This document shows positions 18,592 through 27,133 of a stretch of DNA of 64,000 nt, piece by piece (positions within the stretch are counted from its first letter, which is position 1; the number at the start of each line of letters is the position of its first letter). The notes below the pieces were generated by a model that saw nothing but the letters and a program-made list of their open reading frames with translations, ran no database searches and was not told the DNA's origin. The DNA is taken from NCBI GenBank assembly GCA_038729425.1, contig JAVYSB010000001.1:79927-143926 (forward strand), given 5' to 3'. This DNA comes from Thermoplasmataceae archaeon (GTDB lineage: Archaea; Thermoplasmatota; Thermoplasmata; Thermoplasmatales; Thermoplasmataceae). A program made the position numbers and the translations under genes.

Positions 18592-19275
18592 ATGGCAGAA
18601 TTTAGAATTAACAGGTGGAGGGTGGACGTTGATAAGCTCAAATATGCAGTTGGGAGCTCATTGTTTCTTGTTGGTGCTTTCGTTTCCATAATAATAATTC
18701 TCGAGTTATCCATACTCCAGATTCCATTCTCAATTGACGGATACCGGGTCCATGCGATTGGATTTCCATGGTTAACTGAGCAGGTAGCAAATTCGACCGG
18801 GTTATGGAGAATGCCAGACTACACTCAGCAATTTCCAAATGTATACTTCCTCAACTACGGGGAAGCGCTATTTATTGCACTGGCATTTACAGTATACGGG
18901 AGAGCACTCAGGAATTCATTTAATGTCATTAATAGGAATGCAAGAGATACCATATCAAGAATCGGTTTTATAAGTACAATTCTGTCAATGGCAGGACTGC
19001 TATATTATTGGGTCAGAATGACAGTGTTGTTCAATACATACGTTCTTGGAAACAGTGTTTATTACCCCGCCAGTACGCCTGCACCCGGTGTGGGTTGGTT
19101 GAAGCAATTCAATTTACCCTTGACGATGAATATAAAACCTTACTCCGGTGCTCTTGTTTATCACATATATACGAGTACAATATCCATTGGTGCCGGTTTA
19201 CGCATTGATATGGGTTTATACATTGTAGCGTTCATTTTTTTCATCTCTATAATTATATGGAAATATTTCATTTAA
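18592..19275 (+). CDS. Uncharacterised multi-pass membrane protein
   Basis: About 227 residues from the ATG at 18592 (a TTG two codons upstream is possible). About four hydrophobic helices are visible: residues ~18-40, ~95-108, ~130-150, and the C-terminal 18. A long external loop is rich in aromatic residues (HAIGFPWLTEQVANSTGLWRM, YPASTPAPGVGWLK). No catalytic motif or family is recognisable. TATATAAG near 18498-18505 could be the promoter with a leader of about 65 bases. It probably belongs to lineage-specific membrane proteins. Confidence 0.6.
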   Translation: MAEFRINRWRVDVDKLKYAVGSSLFLVGAFVSIIIILELSILQIPFSIDGYRVHAIGFPWLTEQVANSTGLWRMPDYTQQFPNVYFLNYGEALFIALAFTVYGRALRNSFNVINRNARDTISRIGFISTILSMAGLLYYWVRMTVLFNTYVLGNSVYYPASTPAPGVGWLKQFNLPLTMNIKPYSGALVYHIYTSTISIGAGLRIDMGLYIVAFIFFISIIIWKYFI

Positions 19276-19652
19276 AATGGGGTTTCAAATGAGATAACAG
19301 GTGTCCAAAACAAATGAACACGGCGTTGTATAGTTTTTTTTACGTAGTCAATTTTCAGTTGACAGACAGCGATCATATCAGTAGCATATTTTCGAGGGCC
19401 ATTGCTTGATCTTGGACTGTACCATTGCTACCATTACTGTATTGGAGAATGCTGCTCGGCCTATTTGAGGTCCTCCTCTCCATTGAGTCATAAAGAAACA
19501 GAATATTTCCTTCCTTTTCTTCTTTGTATATCTGAACCGAGGTACGCCCCTTTGACCTCAAATATATAATGGGAGGCACTGATTGACCTGCACCCCTCTT
19601 CTCGGAATAACAAAAAAAATAGAGCTAGATGTGATCGCATATTGCACACAAT
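19276..19652. other. Intergenic stretch without a recognised gene
   Basis: 377 bases between the membrane protein and the methyltransferase. Minus-strand frames of 68 and 78 codons overlap here but resemble nothing and share their DNA. A small dyad GTCAA-N7-TTGAC lies at 19346-19362. A TATA-like ATATATAATG at 19561-19571 may serve the methyltransferase. Confidence 0.35.
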
Positions 19653-20780
19653 ATGGAGCAGCACACCGGAACTCGCAAACCGCTGACGGAAGCGAACCTT
19701 GGCAATCAGATTCTGCAGGATCATCAGATATATATGATCAGGGAGGCACTCAAAGATATTCTTGTTGAAACGGACATGGAAATTCTGAGGAACAAGGCAG
19801 CAGCAATCCGAGATAAAATATCAAGACCTATGGCACCGATTGCGCCCGTGCCTGGCCAAGAAAGGCGTATCTCAAAGGATGTTGTGACAAGCGAGATTGA
19901 GCAGATTATTTCCTCGGCAACATTGGAACGTGCACTATATTATGCGAGAAGACTTAAGCACAGCCTCGAATCAAGCAAGCACAACCGCGTAAACGACCTT
20001 GATTTATCCAGGTGGAAGGAGTATGGGGAAGTAATAACCGACAGCCTGTGGCTGGAAGAGAAGAGGAGCCGATCGGGCGAACACAGTGCATGGTACTGGG
20101 GAAATTTTATTCCTCAGATCCCAAGGCAGATGATGTTGAGATACACCAAAAGGGGAGACTGGGTTCTTGATCCTTTTCTCGGAAGCGGAACCACACTGAT
20201 CGAGTGCAGGAGAATGGGGAGGAATGGAATAGGTCTTGAGTTGAACGAGAATATCATGAACAGATCTTCAGAAATAATAGAAAGGGAGAAGAACCCATTT
20301 AATGCGAGGACGAAGACGTACGTAGGAAATGCCCTAGCTGCTGATTATAAAAAGATACGCGAGGATAATGGAATCGAGAGATTCCAGCTTGTAATATTGC
20401 ACCCCCCGTACCAGGACATCATAAAATTTTCAGAATCCCCCGATGACCTTTCCACAATTAAAGACACTGAGCAATTCGTCCATAAAATCGGCGAACTTTC
20501 ATCCAGGCTGCATCCGCACATTCAGGAAGGAAGAATACTGACCCTTGTGATTGGAGACAAATATGAGAACGGGTTGCACATTCCCCTTGGGTTTTATTGC
20601 ATGAATGAGATTATGTCAAGGGGGTATGCCCTCAAAACGATGGCAGTCAAGAATTTTGATACAACGAGAGGAAAAAGGTCATCGGAACAGCTCTGGAGAT
20701 ACAGGGCACTTGCAGGCGGGTTTTATATCTTTAAACACGAATACATCTTTGTTTTCACTAGGATTAAGCTTAATGATTAG
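19653..20780 (+). CDS. Orphan DNA methyltransferase, permuted motif order
   Basis: A 375-residue protein with a SAM-dependent N4-cytosine/N6-adenine-type methyltransferase domain. The SAM-binding motif I, DPFLGSGTTLIECRRMGRNGIGLELN, is near residue 170. The catalytic motif IV, HPPYQDIIKFS, comes after it (near 250) and has His in place of the usual Asp or Ser of D/S-PPY. The N-terminal 130 residues are helical and charged and may recognise DNA. No restriction endonuclease or specificity subunit is adjacent; the next gene is a putative metallopeptidase on the other strand. It could be a solitary regulatory methylase. An RNA methylase is less likely. Start ATG at 19653. Confidence 0.8.
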   Translation: MEQHTGTRKPLTEANLGNQILQDHQIYMIREALKDILVETDMEILRNKAAAIRDKISRPMAPIAPVPGQERRISKDVVTSEIEQIISSATLERALYYARRLKHSLESSKHNRVNDLDLSRWKEYGEVITDSLWLEEKRSRSGEHSAWYWGNFIPQIPRQMMLRYTKRGDWVLDPFLGSGTTLIECRRMGRNGIGLELNENIMNRSSEIIEREKNPFNARTKTYVGNALAADYKKIREDNGIERFQLVILHPPYQDIIKFSESPDDLSTIKDTEQFVHKIGELSSRLHPHIQEGRILTLVIGDKYENGLHIPLGFYCMNEIMSRGYALKTMAVKNFDTTRGKRSSEQLWRYRALAGGFYIFKHEYIFVFTRIKLND

Positions 20781-20798
20781 ATAATCAACCAGTGCCAA

Positions 20799-21392
20799 TC
20801 ACGCTATATAGGAAGTTGCCGAGGAATCAAATTTGCTGACGATCCTCAGCGAATCCCCGTTTCCACTGGCTACATACCTTAGTTGTGGGTATAGATTCCA
20901 GAGATCGCCTGAACTCATTCTCGATGCATGGTGTTTCTCGCCAAACGCAACGGAAGCGACCATGGCTGTCACACGTCTGGCTTCTAATTCATCTATAAAA
21001 CCAAGTGAATGCACATACTCGTGTGTTAGTATCATATATACAAAAGAGTTAAATTCACGAAACGAGGAGGCCAGGCGCTCCATTGCTCTGACAAGGTTTT
21101 CATTCATCACTATGTAGTTCCCCCCTATCTGCCAGTACGCCCCCATTGTGGAGGGTAAGTTTGAAAGAGCAAGTCCAAGTCCAGATCTTTCTTTTCCCAA
21201 CACGAATTTCACTGAGTCCTTGACCACTTCAAAAACTGCATCGAAATCCATCTTTGAATCAAGACCATTTACAAACGGATGGGCGTTTTCAATTTCGTGC
21301 ATATGTTTCGATTTTGCAAATTCAGGTGTATGATCATACGAATTATGTGTTTCAAATTTGATCCTAGAATCATGATCTTCAAAATTTATCAT
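20799..21392 (-). CDS. Putative zinc metallopeptidase (HExxH)
   Basis: A 197-residue protein with LTHEYVHSLGFIDELEARRVTAMV (near residues 120-143). That is an HExxH motif followed by a Glu-containing helix, as in gluzincin-like minimal metallopeptidases, and it recalls the small archaeal predicted metallopeptidase group COG4900. No signal peptide or membrane helix is visible, so it should act in the cytoplasm. The substrate is unknown. A minus-strand TATA (AAGTTATTATAG, about 21432 to 21421) lies 27-38 bases before the ATG at 21392. It is convergent with the methyltransferase, 18 bases apart. Confidence 0.75.
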   Translation of the reverse strand: MINFEDHDSRIKFETHNSYDHTPEFAKSKHMHEIENAHPFVNGLDSKMDFDAVFEVVKDSVKFVLGKERSGLGLALSNLPSTMGAYWQIGGNYIVMNENLVRAMERLASSFREFNSFVYMILTHEYVHSLGFIDELEARRVTAMVASVAFGEKHHASRMSSGDLWNLYPQLRYVASGNGDSLRIVSKFDSSATSYIA

Positions 21393-21512
21393 GAATACCA
21401 GCTAATAATTTTGCGCTTCTATAATAACTTAATGTTTTGTGGTGCAAGAAGTCGTCTGTACAAAATAAAGCATTCAGATCCTCAGATACTTGCACTTTCT
21501 TGCCAATAAAAA

Positions 21513-21542
21513 TAAATATATATAAATTGGCACATATCTCAG
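21513..21542 (+). promoter_or_regulatory. TATA box with leaderless GTG start
   Basis: TAAATATATATAAA at 21513-21526 lies 16-29 bases before the GTG at 21542, the expected distance for a transcript that begins at or next to its start codon. It is the main reason to reject the longer frame from 21437. Confidence 0.6.
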
Positions 21543-22438
21543 TGAAACTTGAGAAAAGATTGGTTATGGCAGCAGGAATTATAATCAGTATTTCAAATAT
21601 ATACTTCTTTCTTCCAGAATACTTCATAGCCACTGCCCTGGCACTTCTCACATTCAACCTCATTGACAGGATAAGGAAGCCGAAGATAGTCCCGGTCCTA
21701 CCCAAAAATCCCACATCAGATGACTGGATTATACTGTGTTGTTCATTTCGGAGCATCCTTTCCCAAAGCAAAAGTGAAATTCTGGAATTTTACGCCCAAG
21801 AGCTTCTATCCACAGGTATGTCCGAGAAACTTGTGACTCCGGTTTCAAAGCGTAAAACGCCCATTCCGGCACCCATCTTGCTTAAGAAAGAGTCATCGTT
21901 CACTGCAAGTGTGTACCCAAGAGAACGACTCCCAGACAGTGAAATTTACCAAGAAGATAACCTATTTTTCATTTACAGGGTCGCGATCTCGGTCTCCGTG
22001 TGGGGTGGTTCCTTTCTGTTGATAACTCCTTTCAACTACTTACGATTCTTCCTTCCGAATTTCGGCCTCAGTGTTAATGTTTTGATCGACGTTGTTCTTG
22101 GCGTGTCCATATTTGAATCTATAATCACAGGGATTGCTACCAAGACCGGCAAAAACTACCTGTGGATCCTCGTTACCGAATTCCTGGTTGTCTTACTTGT
22201 CTCTTCTGCTCTCTTCCTCCCTGCTATGTCATGGTTTAGGGCAGAACCCCTAATTCCGCAGCTTTTAATTTATCTTATACTTATTATGCTTGTATCCGTG
22301 ATAACGGTACTTGCGTTCTTGATAGGCAAAAGGCGATATACCTTCGTACTCTCATTTGTTTTCGCATCCGTAGCCTACGCAATTTTCCTTTCAACTACCA
22401 TAATTAACATCATAACTTTCGTATTGGCAAGAGTATGA
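21542..22438 (+). CDS. Uncharacterised membrane protein
   Basis: 298 residues from a GTG at 21542. The open frame starts earlier (21437), but a strong TATA stretch at 21513-21526 places the leaderless start here, and the earlier residues are Cys/Lys-rich and not coding-like. Two N-terminal helices (GIIISISNIYFFLP, FIATALALLTF) precede a cytoplasmic segment with a DDW-containing stretch and many Ser/Lys. About five further hydrophobic helices follow (YRVAISVSVWGGSFLLITP onward). The layout recalls archaeal type II secretion/TadC-like platform membrane proteins only loosely; I do not assign a family. Confidence 0.65.
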   Translation: MKLEKRLVMAAGIIISISNIYFFLPEYFIATALALLTFNLIDRIRKPKIVPVLPKNPTSDDWIILCCSFRSILSQSKSEILEFYAQELLSTGMSEKLVTPVSKRKTPIPAPILLKKESSFTASVYPRERLPDSEIYQEDNLFFIYRVAISVSVWGGSFLLITPFNYLRFFLPNFGLSVNVLIDVVLGVSIFESIITGIATKTGKNYLWILVTEFLVVLLVSSALFLPAMSWFRAEPLIPQLLIYLILIMLVSVITVLAFLIGKRRYTFVLSFVFASVAYAIFLSTTIINIITFVLARV

Positions 22439-22507
22439 AACTGCTTTTGGAACAGAGAGATTTCACCGTAGGGTACGCATTGATCCCTGTGAAAATAAGA
22501 GTAATAA

Positions 22508-23791
22508 TCAAACCGATGTGCCGCCTTTAATGGTTCTCAGTACAGAAAAATGCCTTGTATATATCAGTGAAATCAGGAAAGCAACTATGCTGACGATGAT
22601 CACGTAGCCTATGAAAGCAAGAATTATGACTGATATCGCAAGAGATATCCATGGCAGCATCTTTTGGTTTCCCCGTAGCCTGAGAAGCCGTATTCCGGCC
22701 GATGATCCTGCTATGTAGGTAAGGACACCAGCACCGCTAACTGCAAGGAACGCTGTAGAGAATGGGATGTTGAATATCTGGTAAACGACAAGCGTCAGTG
22801 TACCTAGGCCTGTCATCAGTAGTATAGCTTTGGACGAGGACCCCGTCTGACTGTTGCCCCTTGAAAAGTACCGCGGGATTCCTCCATTCTGGGCTAGTGT
22901 CTGTATAAGTCTGCTTACTCCTGCATAATATGCATTCATCGTACTGAATATTGCAACTACCGCCACAATTGCGGCAGCCACAGCACCATATCGCCCAAAC
23001 ACTGTCGACAGGATTATTGAAAATGGAGCGATGCTTTCGCCTGCAATATATGACCTAGTTCCGACTGTCACGATTGCCAGAGATGTATAGAGCACCCTTA
23101 TGATAACTACACTGTATTTTACGGCCCTCTGCATATCCCTTCTGGGATCCAGGAATTCTCCCGCAAGATTGGGTACGTTTTCATATCCAAAATATGCCCA
23201 GATTATGAGAGCCATTGAAATTCCGATGGATGAGACACTGTTTCCACCCGGGTACTAGATTAAACTCACAGTGGAAATTTTGAAGGAAGCGGCCGTTATG
23301 GAAACGATAAGGATTCCAACGATAGCGATTATTACCACCAGTTGCACCGTTGCACTGAACCTTATTCCGAAATAATTTACCAGGGCAACAGAGAGTATCA
23401 TGATCAACGCGAAGGCAAAAATCTCCATTTCGCTCATGGGAATAGCAAATGATAAGTATGTTCCGGCAGCTAGCGCTATCGCGGGGGCACCCAGGGCAAC
23501 CCATGCAAGGAAGAGCCATCCAACCCCATTGCTGACATATGGTCCGTAGGCATCGCGGGTAAATGTATATATCCCTCCTGATCGGGGTTTTAGGAGCGCA
23601 AGGCGTGAAAAAGTGAATGCAAATGGGTAACTTGCTATGGACAGGATGATCCATGCTATTATTGAGAGTGAGCCTGCCTCCTGCGCAGCAAGGCCTGGAA
23701 GCACCAATATGCCTCCTCCCAGAACCGAGGCCAAGTATATGGCAACGCCATGTTTGAATGATATTCCACGTTCTTTTGAAGGATCAGTCAT
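22508..23791 (-). pseudogene. APC-family amino acid permease interrupted by one in-frame TAG
   Basis: The two halves are in one frame. The N-terminal half (23791 to 23258, 178 residues) opens with SFKHGVAIYLASVLGGGILVLPGLAA, the APC signature, and carries about five helices. A TAG at 23257-23255 follows ...STVSLI. The frame then continues YPGGNSVSSIGISMALIIWAYFGYENVPNLAGEF to a stop at 22508, with the remaining helices. Together they make a normal 427-codon transporter with no other lesion. The amber may be a nonsense mutation, a sequencing error or recoding; ordinary genes here (aroC, the 19653 gene) also use TAG as stop. Its ATG overlaps the end of ada by 8 bases, so the pair is cotranscribed. 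Confidence 0.85.
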
Positions 23792-24866
23792 CTAAGCTAC
23801 CGTTGGTTCTAGTTTCATTTTCCAGTTCAAGCAACTGTCTTTTCCTTTCAAGACCAAGGCCGTAACCTCCCAGATTTCCGCCTTTCCTGATAACCCTGTG
23901 GCACGGGACAATGAGCGGCACCGGATTACTGGCACAGGCGTTTGCCACCGCACGAACCGCCTTTGGCTTTCCAATCATGTCTGCTACATCGCTGTACGTT
24001 ACTGTTGTTCCGTGAGGTATTCTTCTTATGGCACCCCATACCTTCAATTGGAAATCAGTCCCATGAAAATCCAGCGGGACATCTACCACCTTACCCTTCA
24101 GGTAGTCAAGTATCCCACTTATGTAATTATTGGTATCATCGGAACGGGTAATAATTGCTTTTGGAAATTCCTTCCTGAGGTATCCCATTATCATTTCCTC
24201 TGAGTCTACAAGGGTTACTCCGCAAATCCCATGATCGGTATATGCCACGATCATCTCTCCGAAATCTGTATGGCCAGTGACGTAAAGGATGCTTTCTCCC
24301 TTGCTCCCGTTTCTGTACTTTGAAGGGGTCATGCCAAGCATTGATCTGGAATCTGTGTATATCCAGCTCGTAGAATTATGGCCAACTGCATAAATGGCGG
24401 ATGAAACGGGCTGCCCTGAACTGAGTCTCTCCTTTAGTTTTGTTATCCTGTACTCTTCAACATATTTCCTCGGAGAAACCCCAACAGTGCTCATGAAAAC
24501 GGAATGTATGCGATGCGAACTCATACCGAACGTACCTGAGAGTGAACCGAGTGTTATCTTTTCTCGATAATTTTCTTTCAGATAATTGCATATTACGCTC
24601 ACAGTATTCATCTTCTCAAGCCTTTTCGTTTCCTGAGTCCTACAGTGACCGCACAGCCTGAATCCAGCACTTTCCGCTTCTTCCACATTGCCGAATGCAA
24701 CAGCACGAGTTTTCTGCGGCCTAATAAGTCTGCAATCAGGATAGTAGTATATACCCGTTCTAAGGTTCGCCAGGATAGGTTTATCCAATTGCCCTTTCGG
24801 GGGCTCAGCAAGTACATTGGCGCTTAACCCAACGATGGGGTTAAACGAAGGTTTATCCATTGTCAT
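23784..24866 (-). CDS. ada: Ada-type methylated-DNA--protein-cysteine methyltransferase with AraC HTH
   Basis: A three-part Ada protein. An N-terminal Ada zinc-like domain (TGIYYYPDC ... AESAGFRLCGHC) is followed by an AraC-type HTH (LGSLSGTFGMSSHRIHSVFMSTVGVSPRKYVEEYRI). The C-terminal O6-alkylguanine transferase domain has the active-site PCHRVIRKGGNLGGYGLG. The transferase Cys is intact. In the N-terminal domain the first Cys of the usual IxCRPxC reads Tyr, so phosphotriester sensing as in E. coli Ada should be lost or altered, while three Cys remain. The frame is open to an ATG-equivalent at 24944, but I start at the ATG at 24866, since a TTTTGTCT dyad (24899-24917) lies just upstream and the extra residues are unlike the family. 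Confidence 0.85.
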   Translation of the reverse strand: MTMDKPSFNPIVGLSANVLAEPPKGQLDKPILANLRTGIYYYPDCRLIRPQKTRAVAFGNVEEAESAGFRLCGHCRTQETKRLEKMNTVSVICNYLKENYREKITLGSLSGTFGMSSHRIHSVFMSTVGVSPRKYVEEYRITKLKERLSSGQPVSSAIYAVGHNSTSWIYTDSRSMLGMTPSKYRNGSKGESILYVTGHTDFGEMIVAYTDHGICGVTLVDSEEMIMGYLRKEFPKAIITRSDDTNNYISGILDYLKGKVVDVPLDFHGTDFQLKVWGAIRRIPHGTTVTYSDVADMIGKPKAVRAVANACASNPVPLIVPCHRVIRKGGNLGGYGLGLERKRQLLELENETRTNGSLDD

Positions 24867-24898
24867 TTTCTTTTTCAACATTTGACACAGGTGCAGCC

Positions 24899-24917
24899 GG
24901 ACAAAAAGATTTTGTCT
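24899..24917. promoter_or_regulatory. Dyad GGACAAAA-AGA-TTTTGTCT upstream of ada
   Basis: GGACAAAA (24899-24906), a 3-base spacer and TTTTGTCT (24910-24917) form an inverted repeat with one mismatch in eight, about 33-51 bases before the proposed ada start. The same 8-mer flanks the small winged-helix gene and other promoters. It could be an operator for ada autoregulation or for that regulator. Confidence 0.5.
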
Positions 24918-25029
24918 GAATCTTGCCGGCAATACTAACCCCATGGAATCTGGATGTGTTGATTATACTGATTCCCGGAAAACATAATAAAAGAATCAGT
25001 TTTCCCGCATAACTGCAGGAATTTTCTTT

Positions 25030-25833
25030 TTATTCTTTGCCGTTTTTGTTTGTATTGTAGATATCTACTGCTTCCTTTACGGTTGCATTTTCATGCACAA
25101 GAGACCTTATTGCCTTGATCATGGCAACCGGATAATCATTCTGCCAGATATTTCTTCCCATATCCACCCCAACGGCCCCATCCTCGATTGCGTTGTGGAC
25201 CAAGTTGAACACGTCTTCAACAGTCTCAAATTTTGGCCCTCCTGCTACCACAAGTGGTGCCGGAGATCCGTTTACCACCTTACTGAAATTCTCGCAGTAG
25301 TAGGTTTTTACTATCTGTGCGCCTATTTCTGCTGCAAGCCTGCACGCAAGGCCGAGATATTTAGCGTCCCGTTTCTCAAGTTCCTTTCCAACAGCTGTAA
25401 TTGCCACAACCGGCATTCCGTATTCGTAGCCTTCATCGACCAGTTTTGAAAGGTTTACCAGAGACTGTTTCTCGTGCGGCGTGCCCACAAATATGGAGAG
25501 TGCAACGGCAGCAACGTTGAGCCTGATGGAATCTCTCATGGATGCCGTGATTTCTTCATCGCTAAGGTCATCCTTGAGAACACTGGCTCCTCCTGATACT
25601 CTCAGTAGTATTGGAGTATCCCACTTGGGGTCAACGGATGTCCTCAGCACACCCCTCGTCACTGCAAGAGTATCAGCATATGGAAGAAGAGGCTCAATTG
25701 TCTTGCGTGGGTTTTCGAGTTTGCGTGTCGGTCCCATGAAGTACCCATGATCCGCGGCCAACATAACAGACCGGCCCGTTGCGGGTTTGATCATTCTGTT
25801 GATTCTGTTAGTCATTCCCCAATCCATTTCCAT
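25030..25833 (-). CDS. lsrF: LsrF/DhnA-type class I aldolase family protein
   Basis: A 267-residue TIM-barrel protein closely patterned on LsrF: DWGMTNRINRMIKPATGRSVMLAADHGYFMGPT at the N-terminus, the PYADTLAVTRGVLR strand, GAQIVKTYYCENF with the Schiff-base lysine, VVAGGPK, and GVDMGRNIWQNDYPVAMIKAI. Bacterial LsrF is a thiolase acting on phosphorylated AI-2 breakdown products. In archaea the same fold serves as fructose-bisphosphate aldolase or in aromatic biosynthesis. No other lsr gene is nearby, so the substrate is open. Start ATG at 25833 or the second one at 25827, which has a better spaced GGAAGGT. TTTTGTCT lies at 25877-25884. Confidence 0.82.
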   Translation of the reverse strand: MEMDWGMTNRINRMIKPATGRSVMLAADHGYFMGPTRKLENPRKTIEPLLPYADTLAVTRGVLRTSVDPKWDTPILLRVSGGASVLKDDLSDEEITASMRDSIRLNVAAVALSIFVGTPHEKQSLVNLSKLVDEGYEYGMPVVAITAVGKELEKRDAKYLGLACRLAAEIGAQIVKTYYCENFSKVVNGSPAPLVVAGGPKFETVEDVFNLVHNAIEDGAVGVDMGRNIWQNDYPVAMIKAIRSLVHENATVKEAVDIYNTNKNGKE

Positions 25834-26164
25834 TACCTTCCGAAGTAAGTACGGATGCCTTTCCTATCTAATAACATTTTGTCTTCATATTATGTCGTGC
25901 CCAAGGTTTCCCACGGCTACAGTAAGTAGATTTAAATAATGTACGATTTAACGAATTCCTTTCTGACTTTTCAGGGAAAACTGAGATTTTATTACATTAT
26001 ACCGTGCCATTCCACCTCCTTTCCATGCAATTTTGACCGTGGGCAGAAAAATTTTCTTTCCCTCGATGAATAGTGAAGAGCTGGATCGGGTGTAGATTAT
26101 GTAAGAAGAGAATCTTTCCTTAAAGCAGTCATAGGTGCTTATGTGAGAAATTTTGCCCGCTTTT
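25834..26164. other. lsrF upstream region, no further gene
   Basis: About 330 bases with the lsrF promoter (minus-strand CATAATATG, 25897 to 25889, then AGACAAAA 25884-25877). A TTTAAATAAT stretch near 25931-25940 may be a second box. I see no gene here. Confidence 0.4.
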
Positions 26165-26682
26165 CAGGTTTGGTTTTTGCCGTAGAGGGTTTTCTCTTTA
26201 CCCAGAAACTCTACGAAATCTTTAATTTTCCCTGCAACCTGCATCCAACATTTGTATCTTTCTCTTATCCCGGTTCTGCGAATAATCCATTGATATTGAG
26301 GATACTACGATTTCTGTCTAATTTTGCATCTATCCATCCTACAAGTTCGCTATCCCACATGATGGGAAGAATATAGATCCCAAACTTTGTCTTTTCTCTG
26401 GGAACAAAACTGTTCTAAACTGTAATAAGAATTGAACATATTTTTGGTTCTATCTCTCAGCGTAATTGAATTGTCGAACGGAGAAATGAGATTCAAGCTT
26501 GGTTCCCATTTATCCGATATGATAGGCTCGGTCGCGCTAATGTAGCTTGACAACAGGAAAAATGGCTTTTTGCTGGCATTCTCACCTATCTCCACATTTA
26601 CCACCTTCTCCTCTTCGATCAGCTGCCTCAGGCTGCCCTTGAGATTCGTATACCTACCTCTAATAAAATAGCTGTTAATCAA
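26165..26682 (-). pseudogene. Degraded YcaQ-like (winged-helix DNA glycosylase) gene
   Basis: Minus-strand reading gives the C-terminal half of a YcaQ/HTH_42 family protein in three frames. The first (26682 onward) has YFIRGRYTNLKGSLRQLIEEEKVVNVEIGE and the hallmark LISPFDN...LRDRTKNMFN. After a one-base slip at a TTTT run it continues VPREKTKFGIYILPIMWDSELVGWIDAKLDRN. After a second slip near GLFAEPG it ends YKCWMQVAGKIKDFVEFLG to a TGA at 26165. Two frameshifts and a missing N-terminal half argue for true decay. In intact form the family removes interstrand crosslinks or binds DNA. Confidence 0.75.
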
Positions 26683-26946
26683 AGCGTTGCAATTTCAATT
26701 GACAGATTAGAGCACATAGAGTAATCTGGCCTATTTTTGGTGCCAATTAAAGGTTGTGGATGAGGCGTTCAAGATCATTAGAGAAACGAGTCCGGTAATG
26801 CCGAATTTATCCAGAGAAAGATCACTTTCATATGTGCCGCATTGACAGTTAAATATTAGTATATTCCGGGACCAACACCGTTACAAATAAAAGATATAGA
26901 CAATATAAGACATGTCAACGGATAATGAGTCTGGTTTTTATTTTGA

Positions 26947-27020
26947 CGCCCGAGCCGGGATTTGAACCCGAATCTGAGGCTCCGCAGGCCCCTAGGATAT
27001 CCAGATTACCCCACTCGGGC
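26947..27020 (-). tRNA. tRNA-Arg(GCG)
   Basis: The acceptor stem GCCCGAG/CTCGGGC closes the element. The T arm reads TCGGG-TTCAAAT-CCCGG and the anticodon arm GGGGC-CTGCGGA-GCCTC. Anticodon GCG (positions 34-36) reads CGC/CGU arginine codons. The discriminator base is G and CCA is not encoded. No intron is seen. Confidence 0.93.
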
Positions 27021-27133
27021 ACGAGTTTAGTCCTATATTATGCATTGATATGTATTTTTGCCAATGAACGATTATAAACGTTCGGCTTTAAAGTACAAAA
27101 AAAGTGTTATTATGTACCTCTATATACGGAGGG

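Noticed and set aside
19346..19362. GTCAA-N7-TTGAC dyad as a terminator or operator
   Set aside because: Five-base arms occur often by chance, and it is not placed at a gene end or TATA.
19373..19724. Two overlapping minus-strand frames before the methyltransferase
   Set aside because: No motif, mutually overlapping, no promoter; one runs into the methyltransferase gene.
23181..23654. 157-codon minus frame rich in Cys/His within the permease
   Set aside because: A frame-shifted shadow of the APC permease, which has the better transporter signature.
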